A stretch of 64,000 nucleotides of DNA from positions 992,001-1,056,000 of the forward strand of contig NZ_CP092535.1 of NCBI RefSeq assembly GCF_022437945.1. Reading direction: 5' to 3'. Below, one piece after another: positions 19,650 through 31,285 of this stretch; within the stretch, counting starts at the first letter, position 1, and the number at the start of each line of letters is the position of its first letter. Source of the stretch: Nocardioides sp. TF02-7. GTDB taxonomy: Bacteria > Actinomycetota > Actinomycetes > Propionibacteriales > Nocardioidaceae. A program made the position numbers and the translations under genes. Under the pieces are notes generated by a model, which was not told the DNA's origin, made no database searches, and worked only from the letters and a program-made list of their open reading frames with translations.

Positions 19650-22600
19650 TTGCGTCCACCCAACCCTGCCCTGCGCGTCGTCACCGCGATGCTCCTCGCC
19701 TCGCTGGCAGCGGCCGTCCTGCCTGTCACGCAGGCCACCGCCGCGCCGGTAGCACCGACCCGGGCCGCGGCGGCCGCCGCACCCGAGGACCTGCCCGACC
19801 CGATGGAGCGCGGCGACTACACGCCCGCCACCGTCCAGGAGGCCAAGCTGGGGCTGGTCGCCCTGCAGGAGCCGGCGTCCAACGGCGCCGCGCCGCAGCC
19901 CGCCACGTCCTCGGCCGCGGAGGAGATCGAGGTCCGCGGCGCGCTCTACTACCCCGAGGACCGCACCGAGCCGTCGCCGGTCATCGTGCTCGTCCACGGC
20001 AACCACGGCTCCTGCGACACCGGCCAGGACTCCGCCAACCTCACCTGCGCACAGTTCAAGCGCAACGAGGCCGGCTACGCCTACCTCGGGGAGAACCTCG
20101 CCACCTGGGGGCTACACGACCTTCTCGGTCAGCCAGGACCAGCTGATGATGCGCCAGGACAACCCCAAGGGGAAGGGCATGCACCAGCGGCGGCTGCTGA
20201 TCGCCGCGGCGCTCGACGCGCTCGCCGCGGCCAACGCCGAGGGCGGGCTGCCGGTCGACGAGCACACCACCATCGGCACCACCCTCGTCGGCAAGCTCGA
20301 CATGACGCGGATCGGCCTGATGGGCCACTCCCGCGGCGGTGACGCGGTCACCAGCTTCATCGACTACAACCGGATCCGCACCGACGGCCCCCGCTACCCC
20401 CTGCGCGGGGTGATCTCGCTGGCGCCGGTCGACTACGAGCGCAAGGCGCCGTACGGGACGCCGTACATGGCGATCCTCCCCTGGTGCGACGGCGACGTGT
20501 CCAACCTGCAGGGCGCCCGCTTCTACGAGCGCGGTCAGTACCGCAACGGCAACGACCCGTTCCCGCGGATCCAGTCCTCGCAGCTGGGCGCCAACCACAA
20601 CTGGTACAACACCGTCTGGTTCGCCGACGGCCAGGACGGTGGCAACGTCGCCGACGCGGCGTGCGGCGACTCGCGGCCCACCAACGGCAACAACGTGCAG
20701 CCCCACAACCTGCGGCTGAGCGGCGCGGCGAGCTATGACCCGCCGTCGTACGTCCTCGACAACTCCGACACCTACAACCCGCTGGTCAACACCAAGATCT
20801 CCGGCGACCCGGAGCGGATGGGCGACCAGGAGAAGATCGGCCTGGCGACGATGGCCGCGTTCTTCCGGCGGTACGTCGGCGGCGAGGGCGCGTTCGAGGC
20901 CTACATGACCGGCGAGCTGTCGGACACCGAGACCCACGAGCAGATCCCGGCCTCCGCCTGCCCGACCAGCGAGACCGGCACCCGGATCGCCTGCGCCGAG
21001 CGGGTCTCGACCAGCTACTTCGCCCCGCCGGAGGAGCGGGTCGACGTGATCCGGCCCGAGGCCACCAACCCGCTCGGGCTCAACGCCCTCGGCGGGTCGC
21101 TGTCGGGCAGCGGGTTCGTCAACCCCTACCTCGACAACGGCGCGGTGACGCCGCTGCCGAAGACGACCGCCGGCGGCTACGACTGGTGCAACCCGGAGCC
21201 CGACCACTTCGCCCCCGTCCCAGCTCGGGATCGGCACCCAGCCGACCGGCGCGAAGGCCTGCCCGCTGCCGGGCAAGGCCGAGCTGGGCGGCCAGAACGG
21301 CATCCGTGAGAACGCCCCCGTCAACCACTCCTACGGCCGCCAGCTGGCGCTGGCGTGGAGGGGGGACGCGGACGCCGTGCTCACCGCCGACATCCCGGCC
21401 GCCTCCGGCGACGTCAGCGACCTGAAGGCGCTGGCGATGGGCGCCGACGTCAACTTCTTCGACCCCCGCAACCCCGGAGCCCTGTCGGAGGAGCGCACCT
21501 ACGACCCCGCCTCGACCAGCCAGGACTTCGAGATCGTGCTGGTCGACGCCGACGGCAACGAGGGCGTCGTCAACGCCGGCGACGAGCGGTGGGGCAACGC
21601 CCTGCACATGTCGACCGGCACCCAGACGTCGCGCACCCACATCGTGCTCGACCAGGTGCGGGTGCCGCTGACCGAGTTCGAGGCGCAGGGCGTCGACCTC
21701 ACCTCGCTCGACACGCTCGAGCTGCGCTTCGGCGGAGAGGGCCTGCCGCAGTCGGGCTCGATCCAGCTGGCCGACGTGCGGTTCCAGGAGGCCGACGTCG
21801 CCGAGCCGCTCGTGCTCTCCGACGGCACCGACCCCGACCAGGGCGCCGGATGGGGCCCGCCGGCCACCGGCCCGGACCCGGCGGAGGTGCTGGCGTCGTA
21901 CGACAACACGCCGGGCGCCGCGCGGCTCGTCGACACCGTGGGCCACGAGGACTCCGGCAGCGCCTGGGTCGTCGACGACGACCGGGCCGAGTGCCCCGAC
22001 GCCGGGTTCACCTCCATCCAGGACGCCGTCGACCACGCCGCGCCGTGGGACACGATCGTGGTCTGCGCCGGCGTCTACGACGAGCGGTCCGAGCCGGTCT
22101 TCGGCCCCGGCAACCCGGTCGCGACCGGCGCGCTCAACGGCCTGACCATCACCAAGCCGCTGACGATCAAGGGCGCCGGCGCCGACCTGGTCACGATCCG
22201 GCCCGACCAGTCGCTCGACTCGCTGGCGGGGCTCGAGCCCTACCTGCGCGACGGCGGCGGCAACGTCATCACCGTGTCGCGGCAGTCGCTCGGCTCGACC
22301 GACACCAACGAGATGTTCGTCGACATCTCAGGCGTGACGGTGACGTCGGGGTCGACGTACGCCGAGGCGGGCATCGCGTTCTTCGGCGCCGCCGGCCGGG
22401 TCTCCGACAGCGTGGTCGGACCGCTGGCGACCGCCACCTCGGAGGAGGAGCTGGCCGACGCCCCGCACGGTTGGGGCATCGTGCAGACCGGCGTGATCCA
22501 GGGCTCCGGCCCCGGCACGGTGGAGACCGAGGTGACCGTCAGCGGCAGCCTGGTGACCGGCTACCAGTCCGGCGGCATCCTCTTCGACGGCGCGAAGGGC

Positions 22601-23692
22601 CCCGACGGGGCACCGGCCAACGTCGAGCGCACGGGGATCCGCCAGCACGGGTACGTCGTCGACACGGTCGTCCGCGGCCGGCCCGGCCGGGTCGTCCCGC
22701 AGACCGGCATCCACTACGCCAGCGGCGTCGACGGGTTCGTCCGGGGCAGCCGGGTCACCGGCAACTACTTCCGGCCCGACCCGGCTCAGTCGTTCGGCAT
22801 CCTGCTGACCGACGCCGGCACCGAGGACGGCGGGCTGCTCGCCGAGGGCAGCGTCGTCACCGGCAACGGCTGGGCGGCGTACAACGCGAACGCCGACGGC
22901 ACCGCGGTGCGCGAGGGTGCGCCGTTCACGGTGCGCGGCAGCTACCTCGGCACCGGCAACCCCGTCGTCGGTGGACCGGCCGACCCGAGCGAGGGCCTCG
23001 AGGCGGTCTCGGGCCCGGACAGCGGGGCGGCGGCCACGGTGGTCACCCCGCAGCGGCAGTCGGCGCCGATCCCCGGCGTCCCGACCGGACCGGGCTCGAT
23101 GACCGACGAGGCGCCGGTCGCCGCGCTGGTCGACCCGGCGGGCGGCACCGAGGTGCTCGTCGGCGAGACGCTCTCGCCGCTCGTGCTCGGGCGGGACGAC
23201 CACGCCGTGCGGTCGGCGACGCTGCTCGTCGACGGCGTCGAGATGGCGACCGACGACTCCGCGCCGTACTCCTTCGCCTGGACACCGGGCGCCGCGGAGG
23301 CCGGCGAGGACGTCACGCTCGAGGCGGTCGTGACCGACTCCGCTGGCCAGACCACCACCGCGCCGGCGCTGACCGTGACCGTCACTGAGGAGACGGTCTC
23401 CCCGCGGGTGAAGGTCGCCAAGGTGGTGAAGCGGAAGGGCAAGGGCACCGCGACCCTCGTCGTCGCCGTCAACACCCCCGGCCGGGTCACCCTGACCGGC
23501 GGCAAGGTGGTGCGTACGTCGACCACCGCCACCGCACCCGGCCGGGTGCGGCTCACGGTGAAGGCCAAGCCGGCGTTCCGCAAGGTGCTGCGCCGCAAGG
23601 GCCGACTGCCGGTCGCGGTGCGGGTGACCCTCGCCGCCACGTCCGGCGACGCGGCCACCGCGCGGAGGAGCGTGGTGCTCGTCAAGAAGTGA
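19650..23692 (+). CDS. Giant secreted alpha/beta hydrolase plus beta-helix protein (two frameshifts)
   Basis: TTG at 19650 follows AAGGAA. Frame-corrected length is 1346 aa. The order is: signal peptide (about 1-32, ending TQATAA); alpha/beta hydrolase (about 105-420) with VIVLVHGNHGSC and the nucleophile in GLMGHSRGGDAV; a region with a possible galactose-binding fold; a right-handed beta-helix (about 780-1000, FTSIQDAVDHAAPWDTIVV, GLTITKPLTIKGAG); an Ig-like module (about 1150-1240, ATLLVDGVEMATDDSAPYSF); and a basic C-terminal domain. Breaks fall at G5 20107-20111 and C5 21212-21216; removing one base at each restores the frame. A secreted polysaccharide- or polyester-degrading enzyme is plausible, but the substrate is unknown. 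Confidence 0.75.
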
Positions 23693-23699
23693 GGTGACA

Positions 23700-23741
23700 C
23701 CGCCGGCGGCCCGCCCTCGGGGGCGGGCCGCCGGTGTTTTT
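23700..23741 (+). terminator. Rho-independent terminator
   Basis: A GC-rich stem (ccggcggcccgccc, 23703-23716, with its complement at about 23721-23734) is followed by five T at about 23737-23741. It ends the beta-helix gene and is the only T-tract terminator noted in the window. Confidence 0.8.
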
Positions 23742-23822
23742 GGGGCTGGTGTGAGGGGTGCGGGCACGGGGGGCGTCGTGCGGCCGGCGGTTCGGCGCGG
23801 GGGGCGCGGCAGCCACAGCCGG

Positions 23823-23918
23823 CGCAGATTCATCAAGGTATGCAGGCGAGTTGGCGCTCCCCACGGTGGGTACGCCGTGGGAGGCGCAGGTTCGTCGACA
23901 TACCTTGATGAATCTGCG
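23823..23918. repeat. Long imperfect palindrome with 20-bp perfect outer arms
   Basis: The outer arms 23823-23842 (cgcagattcatcaaggtatg) and 23899-23918 are perfectly complementary. Inside, a second imperfect stem continues (ctccccacgg against ccgtgggagg) around gtgggtac. The arms are AT-richer than their surroundings. It lies between two convergent genes; nothing coding is seen in 23693-24029. Confidence 0.7.
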
Positions 23919-23964
23919 GCAGCCGGGGCGCGAGAGGGCAACAAGCTCAGCCCACCCCAACACC

Positions 23965-24017
23965 GGGCCCGCCCCACACCGGCCCGACACGGGGCCCGCC
24001 CCACACCGGCCCCACAC
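23965..24017. repeat. Two-copy 27-bp direct repeat
   Basis: gggcccgccccacaccggcc occurs at 23965 and again at 23992, with the copies differing at one or two positions. It sits just beyond the stop codon of the ROK gene and has no evident function. Confidence 0.6.
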
Positions 24018-24029
24018 CCGGCCCCAGCC

Positions 24030-25202
24030 TCAGCCCACGACAGCCTGGGCGGCGCTCCGGTCGACGGCCCGGTCGATCGACTCGGGTGAGAGGACGTGGC
24101 CGATCGCGAGGGCGGCGGCGCCGATGACGCCGGCCCGCTCGCCGGCGCGGGAGGTCGTGATGTGGAGGTGCTCGGTGGCGAGCGGCAGCGAGCGCTGGTA
24201 GACGACCTCGCGGATGCCGGCGAGGAGGCCCTCGCCGGCCATGGCGAGCCCGCCGCCGATGACGATCACCGACGGGTTGACGAGGTTGACCAGCGCGGCG
24301 AGCACCTCGCCGAGGTCGCGGCCGGCCTGCCGCACCACCTGGACGGCGGTCTGGTCGCCGCCGCGGACGAGGGCGACGACGTCCTCGCCGTCGGGCAGCT
24401 CGATGCCGGCGGCGCGGATCGCGTCGGCCAGGGCGGGCACGGCGGCGATCGCCTCGAGGCAGCCCTGGTTGCCGCAGCGGCAGGTGACGTCGGCGCCGCG
24501 GGCGACGTGGACGTGGCCGAGGTCGCCGGCGGTGCCCTGGGCGCCGCGCTGCAGGGCGCCGCCGGAGATGATGCCGGCGCCGATGCCGGTGCCGACCTTG
24601 ATGAACACGAGGTCGTCGACGTCGCGCAGGTGGGCGTGCTGCTCGCCGAGCGCCATGATGTTCACGTCGTTGTCGACGAGCACCGGTACGTCGAACGCGC
24701 GCTGCACGTGCCCGGGGACGTCGTAGCGGTCCCAGCCCGGCATGATCGGCGGGTTGATCGCGCGGCCCGTCGAGTGCTCGACCGGCCCGGGCAGGCCGAT
24801 GCCGATGGCGACCAGCTCGTCGGGGTCGCGCTGCTGCTCGGCGAGCAGCTCGTGGACGACCTCCTCGACCCAGCCGAGGACGCGCTCGGGGCCGAGCGCG
24901 ATGTCGAGCCGCACGCCGCGCTCGGAGAGGATCCTGCCGTCGAGGTCGGCGATCGCCGCGCGGGCGTGGCTGGCGCCGAGGTCGACGCCGGCGACCACCC
25001 GGGCGCCGGGGTTGAAGGCCAGCAGCGACGGCGGTCGGCCGCCGGTCGAGACGCCGCCCACGGGGACGACGAGGCCCAGCCGCATGAGCGCGTCGAGACG
25101 CGCGGACACGGTCGACCGCGCCAGCCCGGTGACCTCGGCGAGCTGGGCCCGGGTGCGCGGCTGACCGTCCCGCAGAAGGTCGAAGACGTCACTGGGCCGC
25201 AC
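24030..25202 (-). CDS. ROK-family transcriptional regulator
   Basis: The 390-aa protein starts at GTG 25202, directly after an in-frame stop. An N-terminal winged helix (QPRTRAQLAEVTGLARSTVS) is followed by a sugar-kinase-like ROK domain: VVAGVDLGASHARAA, GIGLPGPVEHSTG, FIKVGTGIGAGI and the zinc motif CRCGNQGCLEA. Such proteins are usually sugar-sensing repressors. It is divergent from the ABC transporter operon, 95 bp away, and most likely controls it from the shared intergenic region. It carries all zinc ligands. The inducer is unknown, presumably the imported sugar. Confidence 0.93.
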   Translation of the reverse strand: MRPSDVFDLLRDGQPRTRAQLAEVTGLARSTVSARLDALMRLGLVVPVGGVSTGGRPPSLLAFNPGARVVAGVDLGASHARAAIADLDGRILSERGVRLDIALGPERVLGWVEEVVHELLAEQQRDPDELVAIGIGLPGPVEHSTGRAINPPIMPGWDRYDVPGHVQRAFDVPVLVDNDVNIMALGEQHAHLRDVDDLVFIKVGTGIGAGIISGGALQRGAQGTAGDLGHVHVARGADVTCRCGNQGCLEAIAAVPALADAIRAAGIELPDGEDVVALVRGGDQTAVQVVRQAGRDLGEVLAALVNLVNPSVIVIGGGLAMAGEGLLAGIREVVYQRSLPLATEHLHITTSRAGERAGVIGAAALAIGHVLSPESIDRAVDRSAAQAVVG

Positions 25203-25297
25203 GGGCCGAAGTCAAGCACGAGCCACTTCGGTACGTCCAGCGAACGACTTTTGCCGGACACTCGACAGAAGTGGGTGACGCGTGCCACAGTGACGCC

Positions 25298-26834
25298 GTG
25301 CCGCACCTCGTGGAGACCCCCCAGACCGCGGACCGAGGCGAGGAGCCCTCGGTGCTGCTGCGTGCCCGTGGGCTGACGAAGAGCTTCGTCGGCCACACCG
25401 TGCTCGCCGACATCGACCTCGACCTGCGCGCCGGGCAGGTGCACGGTCTGGTCGGCGAGAACGGCGCCGGCAAGTCGACCCTGATGAAGATCCTCGCCGG
25501 CGTCCACACCGCCGACCGCGGGACCGTCGAGCTCGACGGCCGCCAGGTCAGCTTCCACCACCCGCTCCAGGCCCAGGCCGCCGGCATCTCGACGGTGTTC
25601 CAGGAGTTCAACCTCCTCCCCGAGCGCACCGTCGCCGAGAACATCTGGCTCGGCCGCGAGCCGCGCCGCCGCGGCCTGGTCGACGTCGGCCGGATGCACC
25701 GCGACACCCAGGCGCTCCTCGACGACCTCGGCGTGACCGGGCTCCGGCCGCAGCAGCGGGTCCGCACCCTGTCGGTGGCCGAGCAGCAGGTGGTCGAGAT
25801 CGCCAAGGCGGTCAGCTACGACGCCCGCATCATCGCCATGGACGAGCCGACCGCAGCGCTGGCCGACCACGAGGTCGCCCTCCTCTACTCGATCATCCGC
25901 GGCCTCACCGCCCGCGGCGTGGCGATCCTCTACGTCTCGCACCGGCTGAAGGAGATCTTCGACCTCTGCCAGACGATCACCGTCCTCAAGGACGGCCGCC
26001 ACGTCGCCACCCGCCCCGCCACCGAGCTCGACGACAACGAGCTGGTGCGGCTGATGGTCGGCCGCGAGATGTCGGCGTTCTTCCCCGACCCGGTCGAGGG
26101 GACGTCGCTGGGCGAGCCGCGGCTGCAGCTGCGCGACGCGGGCAACGGGTACGTCGACGGCGTCGACCTCACCCTCCGCGCCGGCGAGATCGTCGGCATC
26201 TCCGGGCTCCAGGGCTCGGGGCGCACCGAGCTGATGGAGGCGATCTTCGGCGTCACCCCGTTCACGCGCGGCGAGATGCTCGTCGACGGCCGGGCCACCC
26301 GCCCGCGGTCCCCGCGCGCCGCCGTACGCTCCGGGATCGCGCTCGTCACCGAGGACCGCAAGGCCACCGGGCTCGCCCTCAACCAGTCGATCCTCGACAA
26401 CGCGCTCGGCCCGGTCCGCGCCGTCTTCGCCCGCCGCTCCGGACGGGCCCGCCGTGAGGTGCCCGGCCTGCTGACCAACCTCGAGGTGGCCGCGCGGGCG
26501 CTCGACCAGGAGGTGCAGTTCCTCTCCGGCGGCAACCAGCAGAAGGTGGTGCTGGCCCGGTGGCTGGCCACCGACCCCAAGGTCGTGCTGATGGACGAGC
26601 CGACCCCGCGGCATCGACGTCGGCGCCAAGCACGCGATCTACGAGCTGATGCGCGTCCTGGCCAAGGAGGGCGTCGCCGTCCTCATGGTCTCCAGCGAGC
26701 TGCCGGAGGTGATCGGCATGTCCGACCGGATCCTCGTCATGCGCGACGGACGGCTGGCCGGCGAGCTGCCGGCGGGGTCGTCGGAGGAGGCGGTCCTCCA
26801 GGTCGCGACCGGAGCCTCGGAGGGAGCCCGATGA
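25298..26834 (+). CDS. Sugar ABC transporter ATP-binding protein, CUT2 type (frameshifted)
   Basis: This is a duplicated ATPase (RbsA/XylG type) of 511 aa. The first half has [30 protein letters not shown] and [11 protein letters not shown]; the second half has [30 protein letters not shown] and a degenerate second Walker region, as usual in this family. The frame breaks at C4 26604-26607; removing one C restores [14 protein letters not shown]. The start is uncertain: GTG 25298 (VPHLVETP) or GTG 25271, neither with a clear ribosome site. The stop overlaps the next start as ATGA. It is the first gene of an import operon facing a ROK regulator. Confidence 0.9.
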
Positions 26835-27877
26835 GCACGACGCACGCCGGCCGCCGGGTCGGTCTCCCCGACCGGTTCCGCAACCTCACCTCGACCGGGA
26901 TCGTGCTCATCGTCCTGGTGGGTGCGGTCGTGCTCGGGTCGATCCTGACCGCCGTCGAGGGCCGCAACTTCTTCACCACGGGCAACCTGCGCGACATCCT
27001 GACCGCCACCAGCATCCTCGGCTTCATCGCGATCGGGCAGACGCTGGTGATCCTCGGCGGCAGCCTCGACCTGTCGGTGCCGTTCGTCGCCAGCCTCACC
27101 GGCGTGATCGCCGGTGGCATCATGGCCGGCGAGACCGGAAACGTGCTGCCCGGCATCCTGGCCGCGGTCGCCGTCGCGGCGGTGATCGGACTGGTCAACG
27201 GCGTGGTGGTGAGCATCTTCCACGTCCACGGGTTCATCGCCACCCTCGGCATGGGCCTGATCATCAGCGGCTACATCGCGACCAACTACCAGGGCAACCA
27301 CGGCTCGGCGCCCCAGTCGTTCCGCTCGATCGGCATCTCGTTCATCGGCCCGCTGCCGGTCTCGACGCTGCTGATGCTCGGCTGCGCCGCGCTCGCGATC
27401 CTGCTGCTGCGCCGCACCCGCGTCGGCCACCACCTCTACGCCGTCGGCGGCAACCCGGAGGTCGCCCGGCTCTCCGGCGTACGCACCTCCGTCCCGATCA
27501 TCACCGCCCACGTCCTGTGCTCGGTGCTCGCCGCGTTCGCGGGCCTGCTGCTGCTGGCCCGGCTCTCGGTCGGCAACCCGACGATCGGCAGCCAGGGCCA
27601 GTACGACCTGATGTCGATCGCCGCCGTCGTCCTCGGCGGCACGCTGCTCGCCGGCGGCAAGGGCAACATCACCGGCACCGTGGCGGGCGTCGCGATCTTC
27701 GCGGTGATGGACAACGTGATGGCCGTGATGCAGACCGACTCGTTCCTGCGCAACGTCGTCCGCGGTGTGGTGATCGTCGCCGCGGTCGCCGTCTACGCCC
27801 GCCGCGACATCGACCGCCGGCCCGCCCGGTTCGAGCGACCCGGCGTCCTCGACGCAGCCCTCCAGGAGGCGAAGTGA
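26831..27877 (+). CDS. Sugar ABC transporter permease 1
   Basis: The 348-aa integral membrane protein has about 8-10 hydrophobic helices. It carries the BPD_transp_2 motifs [22 protein letters not shown] and [19 protein letters not shown] of ribose-type permeases, and the cytoplasmic coupling loop [14 protein letters not shown]. It overlaps the ATPase gene by 4 bp (ATGA) and the second permease by 4 bp (GTGA). It is intact and likely forms a heterodimer with permease 2. Confidence 0.92.
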   Translation: MSTTHAGRRVGLPDRFRNLTSTGIVLIVLVGAVVLGSILTAVEGRNFFTTGNLRDILTATSILGFIAIGQTLVILGGSLDLSVPFVASLTGVIAGGIMAGETGNVLPGILAAVAVAAVIGLVNGVVVSIFHVHGFIATLGMGLIISGYIATNYQGNHGSAPQSFRSIGISFIGPLPVSTLLMLGCAALAILLLRRTRVGHHLYAVGGNPEVARLSGVRTSVPIITAHVLCSVLAAFAGLLLLARLSVGNPTIGSQGQYDLMSIAAVVLGGTLLAGGKGNITGTVAGVAIFAVMDNVMAVMQTDSFLRNVVRGVVIVAAVAVYARRDIDRRPARFERPGVLDAALQEAK

Positions 27878-28987
27878 GCACGACCACCGCGACCCGCGCG
27901 TCCGCGCTGCCGCGCCACTCCCACGGCCTCGCCGGGCGGTTCGCCGCCACGGTGAGCACGCCGGGCGGCGCGATCTTCGTGCTGGCGATCGCGCTGCTGG
28001 TCGCCACGATCGTCGCCAACCCCAACTTCGGCGACCCGGGCGTGATCATCCGGTTCCTCGGCCGCACCGCGCCGATCGCCATCGCCGCGATCGGGCAGTA
28101 CTACGTGATCGTCTCCGGCGAGTTCGACCTGTCGATGGGTGCGGTGATCGCGGCGCAGGTCGTGGTCGCGGGCAACTACATCGGCGACGACACCGGCCGC
28201 AACGTCACCGGCCTGGTCTTGATGCTCCTGCTCGGCGCGTTCATCGGACTCCTCAACGGGCTGGCCACGACGCTGCTCAGGGTGCCGAGCTTCATCGTCA
28301 CGCTGGCGATGATGCTCGCGCTCACCGGCCTCGTGCGCTACCTGTCCGGAGGTGCGGCCGACGCGCCGCCCAACGAGGACTTCCGCCAGCTCGGCCGCGG
28401 CATCGTCGAGGACGTGCCGGTCGTCGAGGTGATCCCCTACCCGCTGATCATCCTCACCGTCCTCTGCGTCGCCGCCACCTGGCTGATGCGCCGGCCGTTC
28501 GGCCGCACGCTGCTCGCCGTCGGCGACAACCCCGACGCCGCCCGGGTCTCCGGCGCCCGCGTCTGGTGGGTCAAGACCCAGGCGTTCATCCTGTCCTCGC
28601 TGGCCGCCACCGTCGCCGGCATCATCCTCGTCGGCTACGCCGGCGTGCACCCCACCGTCGGCGAGGGCTACGAGTTCGCCGCGATCACCGCGGTCGTGCT
28701 CGGCGGCGTCGTGCTCGGCGGCGGCCGCGGCTGGGTGCTGTCCGCCGTCGCCGGCGCGTTCGCCCTCGAGCTGCTGTTCACCCTGCTCACCGTCCTCGAG
28801 GTCGAGTCCACGTGGCGCGACACCGTGCAGGGCGTGATCATCATCGTCGCCGTCGCCTTCGCCGCCCGCGCCTGGACGCTGGGCCGCCGTACGAGCACCC
28901 GGTCGACGACCCCCGGATCCTCGGGACCCGACAGTCCTTCTCCCACCACCGAGCCCACCCCGGGCACTCACACAGGAGGAAAATTGA
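27874..28987 (+). CDS. Sugar ABC transporter permease 2 (frameshifted at C-terminus)
   Basis: GTG at 27874 overlaps the previous stop. The family motifs GQYYVIVSGEFDLSMGAVIA, AVGDNPDAARVSGARVWW and AVVLGGVVLGGGRGWVLS mark a BPD_transp_2 permease paralogous to permease 1. As read, the frame lacks a stop and runs into the binding-protein gene. Removing one C from 28910-28914 gives a tail ending LTQEEN with TGA at 28985-28987, i.e. 370 aa. That stop overlaps the next ATG as TGATG. The apparent permease-lipoprotein fusion is therefore probably false. Confidence 0.88.
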
Positions 28988-30211
28988 TGCGCAGAACCCA
29001 CCTCAGGGGCGTGCTCGCAGGCGCGGCGGCTCTCGTCGTGCTGACGGCGTGCTCGACCGACGACTCGGGCACCGACTCCACGAGTGGTGACGACACCACG
29101 AGTGAGAACACCGGGGGGCTCGGAGGGCGACAGCGAGTGGTTCGTCCAGGCTGACTTCGACGAGCAGGAGTCGCAGATGGACGCCACGTTCGAGGGCAAC
29201 CCCGACGAGCCGTGGCTGCAGTACATCGACGGCCCGATGACCGACACCCAGCAGTACGCCACGGACAAGCCGATGAAGGCGTGCTTCGCCAACGCCTCGA
29301 TCTCCAACCCGTGGCGCCAGACCGGCTGGATCACCATGAACCAGCAGCTGAAGGTGCTCCAGGACTCGGGCGTGATCTCCGAGATGGAGACCCGCGACGC
29401 CGGTGACGACGACAACCAGCAGATCGCCGACATCGACTACTTCATCTCCGAGGGCAACTGCGACGCCTTCATCATCTCCCCCAACTCGACCGCGGCCCTG
29501 ACGCCGGCCGTCGAGCGGGCCTGCGAGACCGGCAAGCCGGTCGTCGTGTTCGACCGCGGCGTCGAGACCGACTGCGCCACCACGTTCATCCACCCGATCG
29601 GTGGCTACGCGTGGGGCATCGCCACCGCCAACTTCCTCGTGGAGAACCTCGAGGAGGGCGACAAGGTCGTGGCCCTGCGGATCCTCCCCGGCGTCGACGT
29701 GCTCGAGACCCGCTGGGGTGCGGCGAAGCAGATCTTCGACGAGAACGGCATCGACGCGGTCGACTACTTCACCGAGGCCAATCCGGAGACGATCAAGCAG
29801 ATCATCACCGACGAGCTCACCAAGGGCGAGGTCCAGGGCGTGTGGATGGACGCCGGTGACGGCGCCGTCGCCGCGATCGAGGCGTTCGAGGACGCCGGCA
29901 TGGAGCTGCCGGTCATGACCGGTGAGGACGAGATGAGCTTCCTGCGCAAGTGGGAGGAGACCGGGCTGACCGGCCTCGCCCCCGTCTACTCCAACTTCCA
30001 GTGGCGCACCCCGCTCCTGGCGCTGGAGAAGATCGCCGCCGGCGAGCCGGTGCCGACCGAGTGGGTGCTCCCGCAGGAGCCGATCACCGAGGACCAGCGC
30101 GCTGACTACCTCGAGGCCAACGAGGGCATGCCCGACGGTCACTACGCGAAGTTCGGCGGCGAGGACCTGCCGGGCTACCCGGAGGTCTGGCAGGAGCGCC
30201 AGATCCCGTGA
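28987..30211 (+). CDS. Sugar ABC transporter substrate-binding lipoprotein (frameshifted)
   Basis: The ATG at 28987 follows CAGGAGGA and overlaps the permease stop. A lipobox (AALVVLTACSTDD) anchors it outside the cell. The mature part is a periplasmic-binding type 1 fold of the ribose family: KACFANASISNPWRQTGW, DAFIISPNSTAALTPAVERA, KPVVVFDRGVETDC and VWMDAGDGAVAAIEAF. The frame breaks at G6 29113-29118; removing one G gives 407 aa. It is followed by two hairpins and then the isomerase genes, so the transporter and enzyme parts may be expressed at different levels. Confidence 0.9.
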
Positions 30212-30217
30212 CCTGAG

Positions 30218-30273
30218 TCCCGGTGACCACCGGGACGCCCCCCGCCCCGCCGGCCCGAGCACCGGCGGGGCGG
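30218..30273 (+). terminator. Two intercistronic hairpins after the binding-protein gene
   Basis: tcccggtg (30218-30225) pairs with caccggga (30228-30235), and ccgccccgccgg (30242-30253) pairs with 30262-30273. Neither has a T-tract. They may partly terminate transcription or protect the upstream mRNA. Confidence 0.5.
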
Positions 30274-30366
30274 GGCGGCTCCGGTCGCCCTGGCTCCTCC
30301 TGCCCGCCCCTGCCCCCGCACCGGGCGCACCCCGCCGCCCGGGACCCCCATCGGAAAGGCCTCGCC

Positions 30367-31285
30367 GTGAGACCCGTCGGCGTCAACACCTGGGTGTGGA
30401 CCTCCCCGCTCACCGACACCAACCTCCCCGACCTGCTGCGCCACGTCGCCGCTCTCGGCTTCGACGCCGTCGAGCTGCCGCTCGAGAACGTCGGCGACAT
30501 CAGCCCCGGACCCACCCGCACCGTGCTCGACGAGACCGGCCTGACGCCGTACGTCGTCGGCGCGATGGCGCCGGGCCGCGACCTGGTCGCCACGACCCCC
30601 GCGACCGTCGCCGCCACCCACGACTACCTGCGGGCCTGCATCGACCTGGCCGCCGAGATCGGCGCCGCCTCCGTCTGCGGGCCGTTCTACGCACAGACCG
30701 GCCGGGTCTGGCGGATGACCCCGGACGAGAGGACCGCCGCCTATCGGGAGTGGCGGGACAACCTGGCCCCGGTCGTCGAGCACGCCGCCGACCGCGGCGT
30801 GCAGGTCGGCATCGAGCCGCTCAACCGCTACGAGACCTCCCTGGTCAACACCGTCGACCAGGCGCTCGACGCCCTCGACCCGCTGCTCGGCCCCTCGCTC
30901 GGCCTGGCGCTCGACACCTACCACCTCAACATCGAGGAGCGGTCGAGCGCCGACGCGGTCCCGCCGCGCCGGCGCGCACCTGGTGCACGTCCAGGTCTGC
31001 GGCAGCGACCGCGGCGCCCCCGGCGGCGACCAGACCGACTGGCCGGCGCTCCTGGCCGCCCTCGACGAGGTCGGCTACGACGGCGCCGTCAACATCGAGA
31101 GCTTCACCCCCGACAACGCGGCGATCGCCGTGGCGGCGTCGATCTGGCGCCCGCTCGCAGCCACGCCCGACGACCTGGCCCGCGACGGGCTGGCGTTCCT
31201 GCGCACCCTGAGCCCGCGCACGACCCCGACCACCCCGACCACCCCGACCACCCCGACCACAGAGCCCGCAGGAGGCGTGCGATGA
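30367..31285 (+). CDS. Ketose 3-epimerase-like TIM-barrel isomerase (frameshifted)
   Basis: GTG at 30367 follows GGAAAGG. The AP-endonuclease-2-like TIM barrel carries the D-tagatose/D-psicose 3-epimerase metal site: Glu in VGIEPLNRYETSLVNT, Asp-x-x-His in ALDTYHLNIEE, His in HVQVCGSDRG and Glu in VNIESFTPD. It would epimerise C3 of a ketose. The frame breaks at CCC 30960-30962; removing one C gives 305 aa. The C-terminus is a (TTP)n tail encoded by a 9-bp repeat. The stop overlaps the next start as ATGA. It is part of the catabolic half of the sugar locus. Sugar phosphate isomerase is the generic alternative. Confidence 0.8.
31223..31260 (+). repeat. 9-bp minisatellite (ccccgacca)n inside the epimerase gene
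   Basis: About four copies of ccccgacca encode the TTPTTPTTP tail at the end of the epimerase-like protein. Copy-number change would keep the frame. Confidence 0.75.

Noticed and set aside
27874..30211. Natural fusion of a permease to its binding lipoprotein
   Set aside because: Removing one C at 28910-28914 yields a normal permease end with a TGATG overlap; the lipoprotein has its own ribosome site and lipobox.
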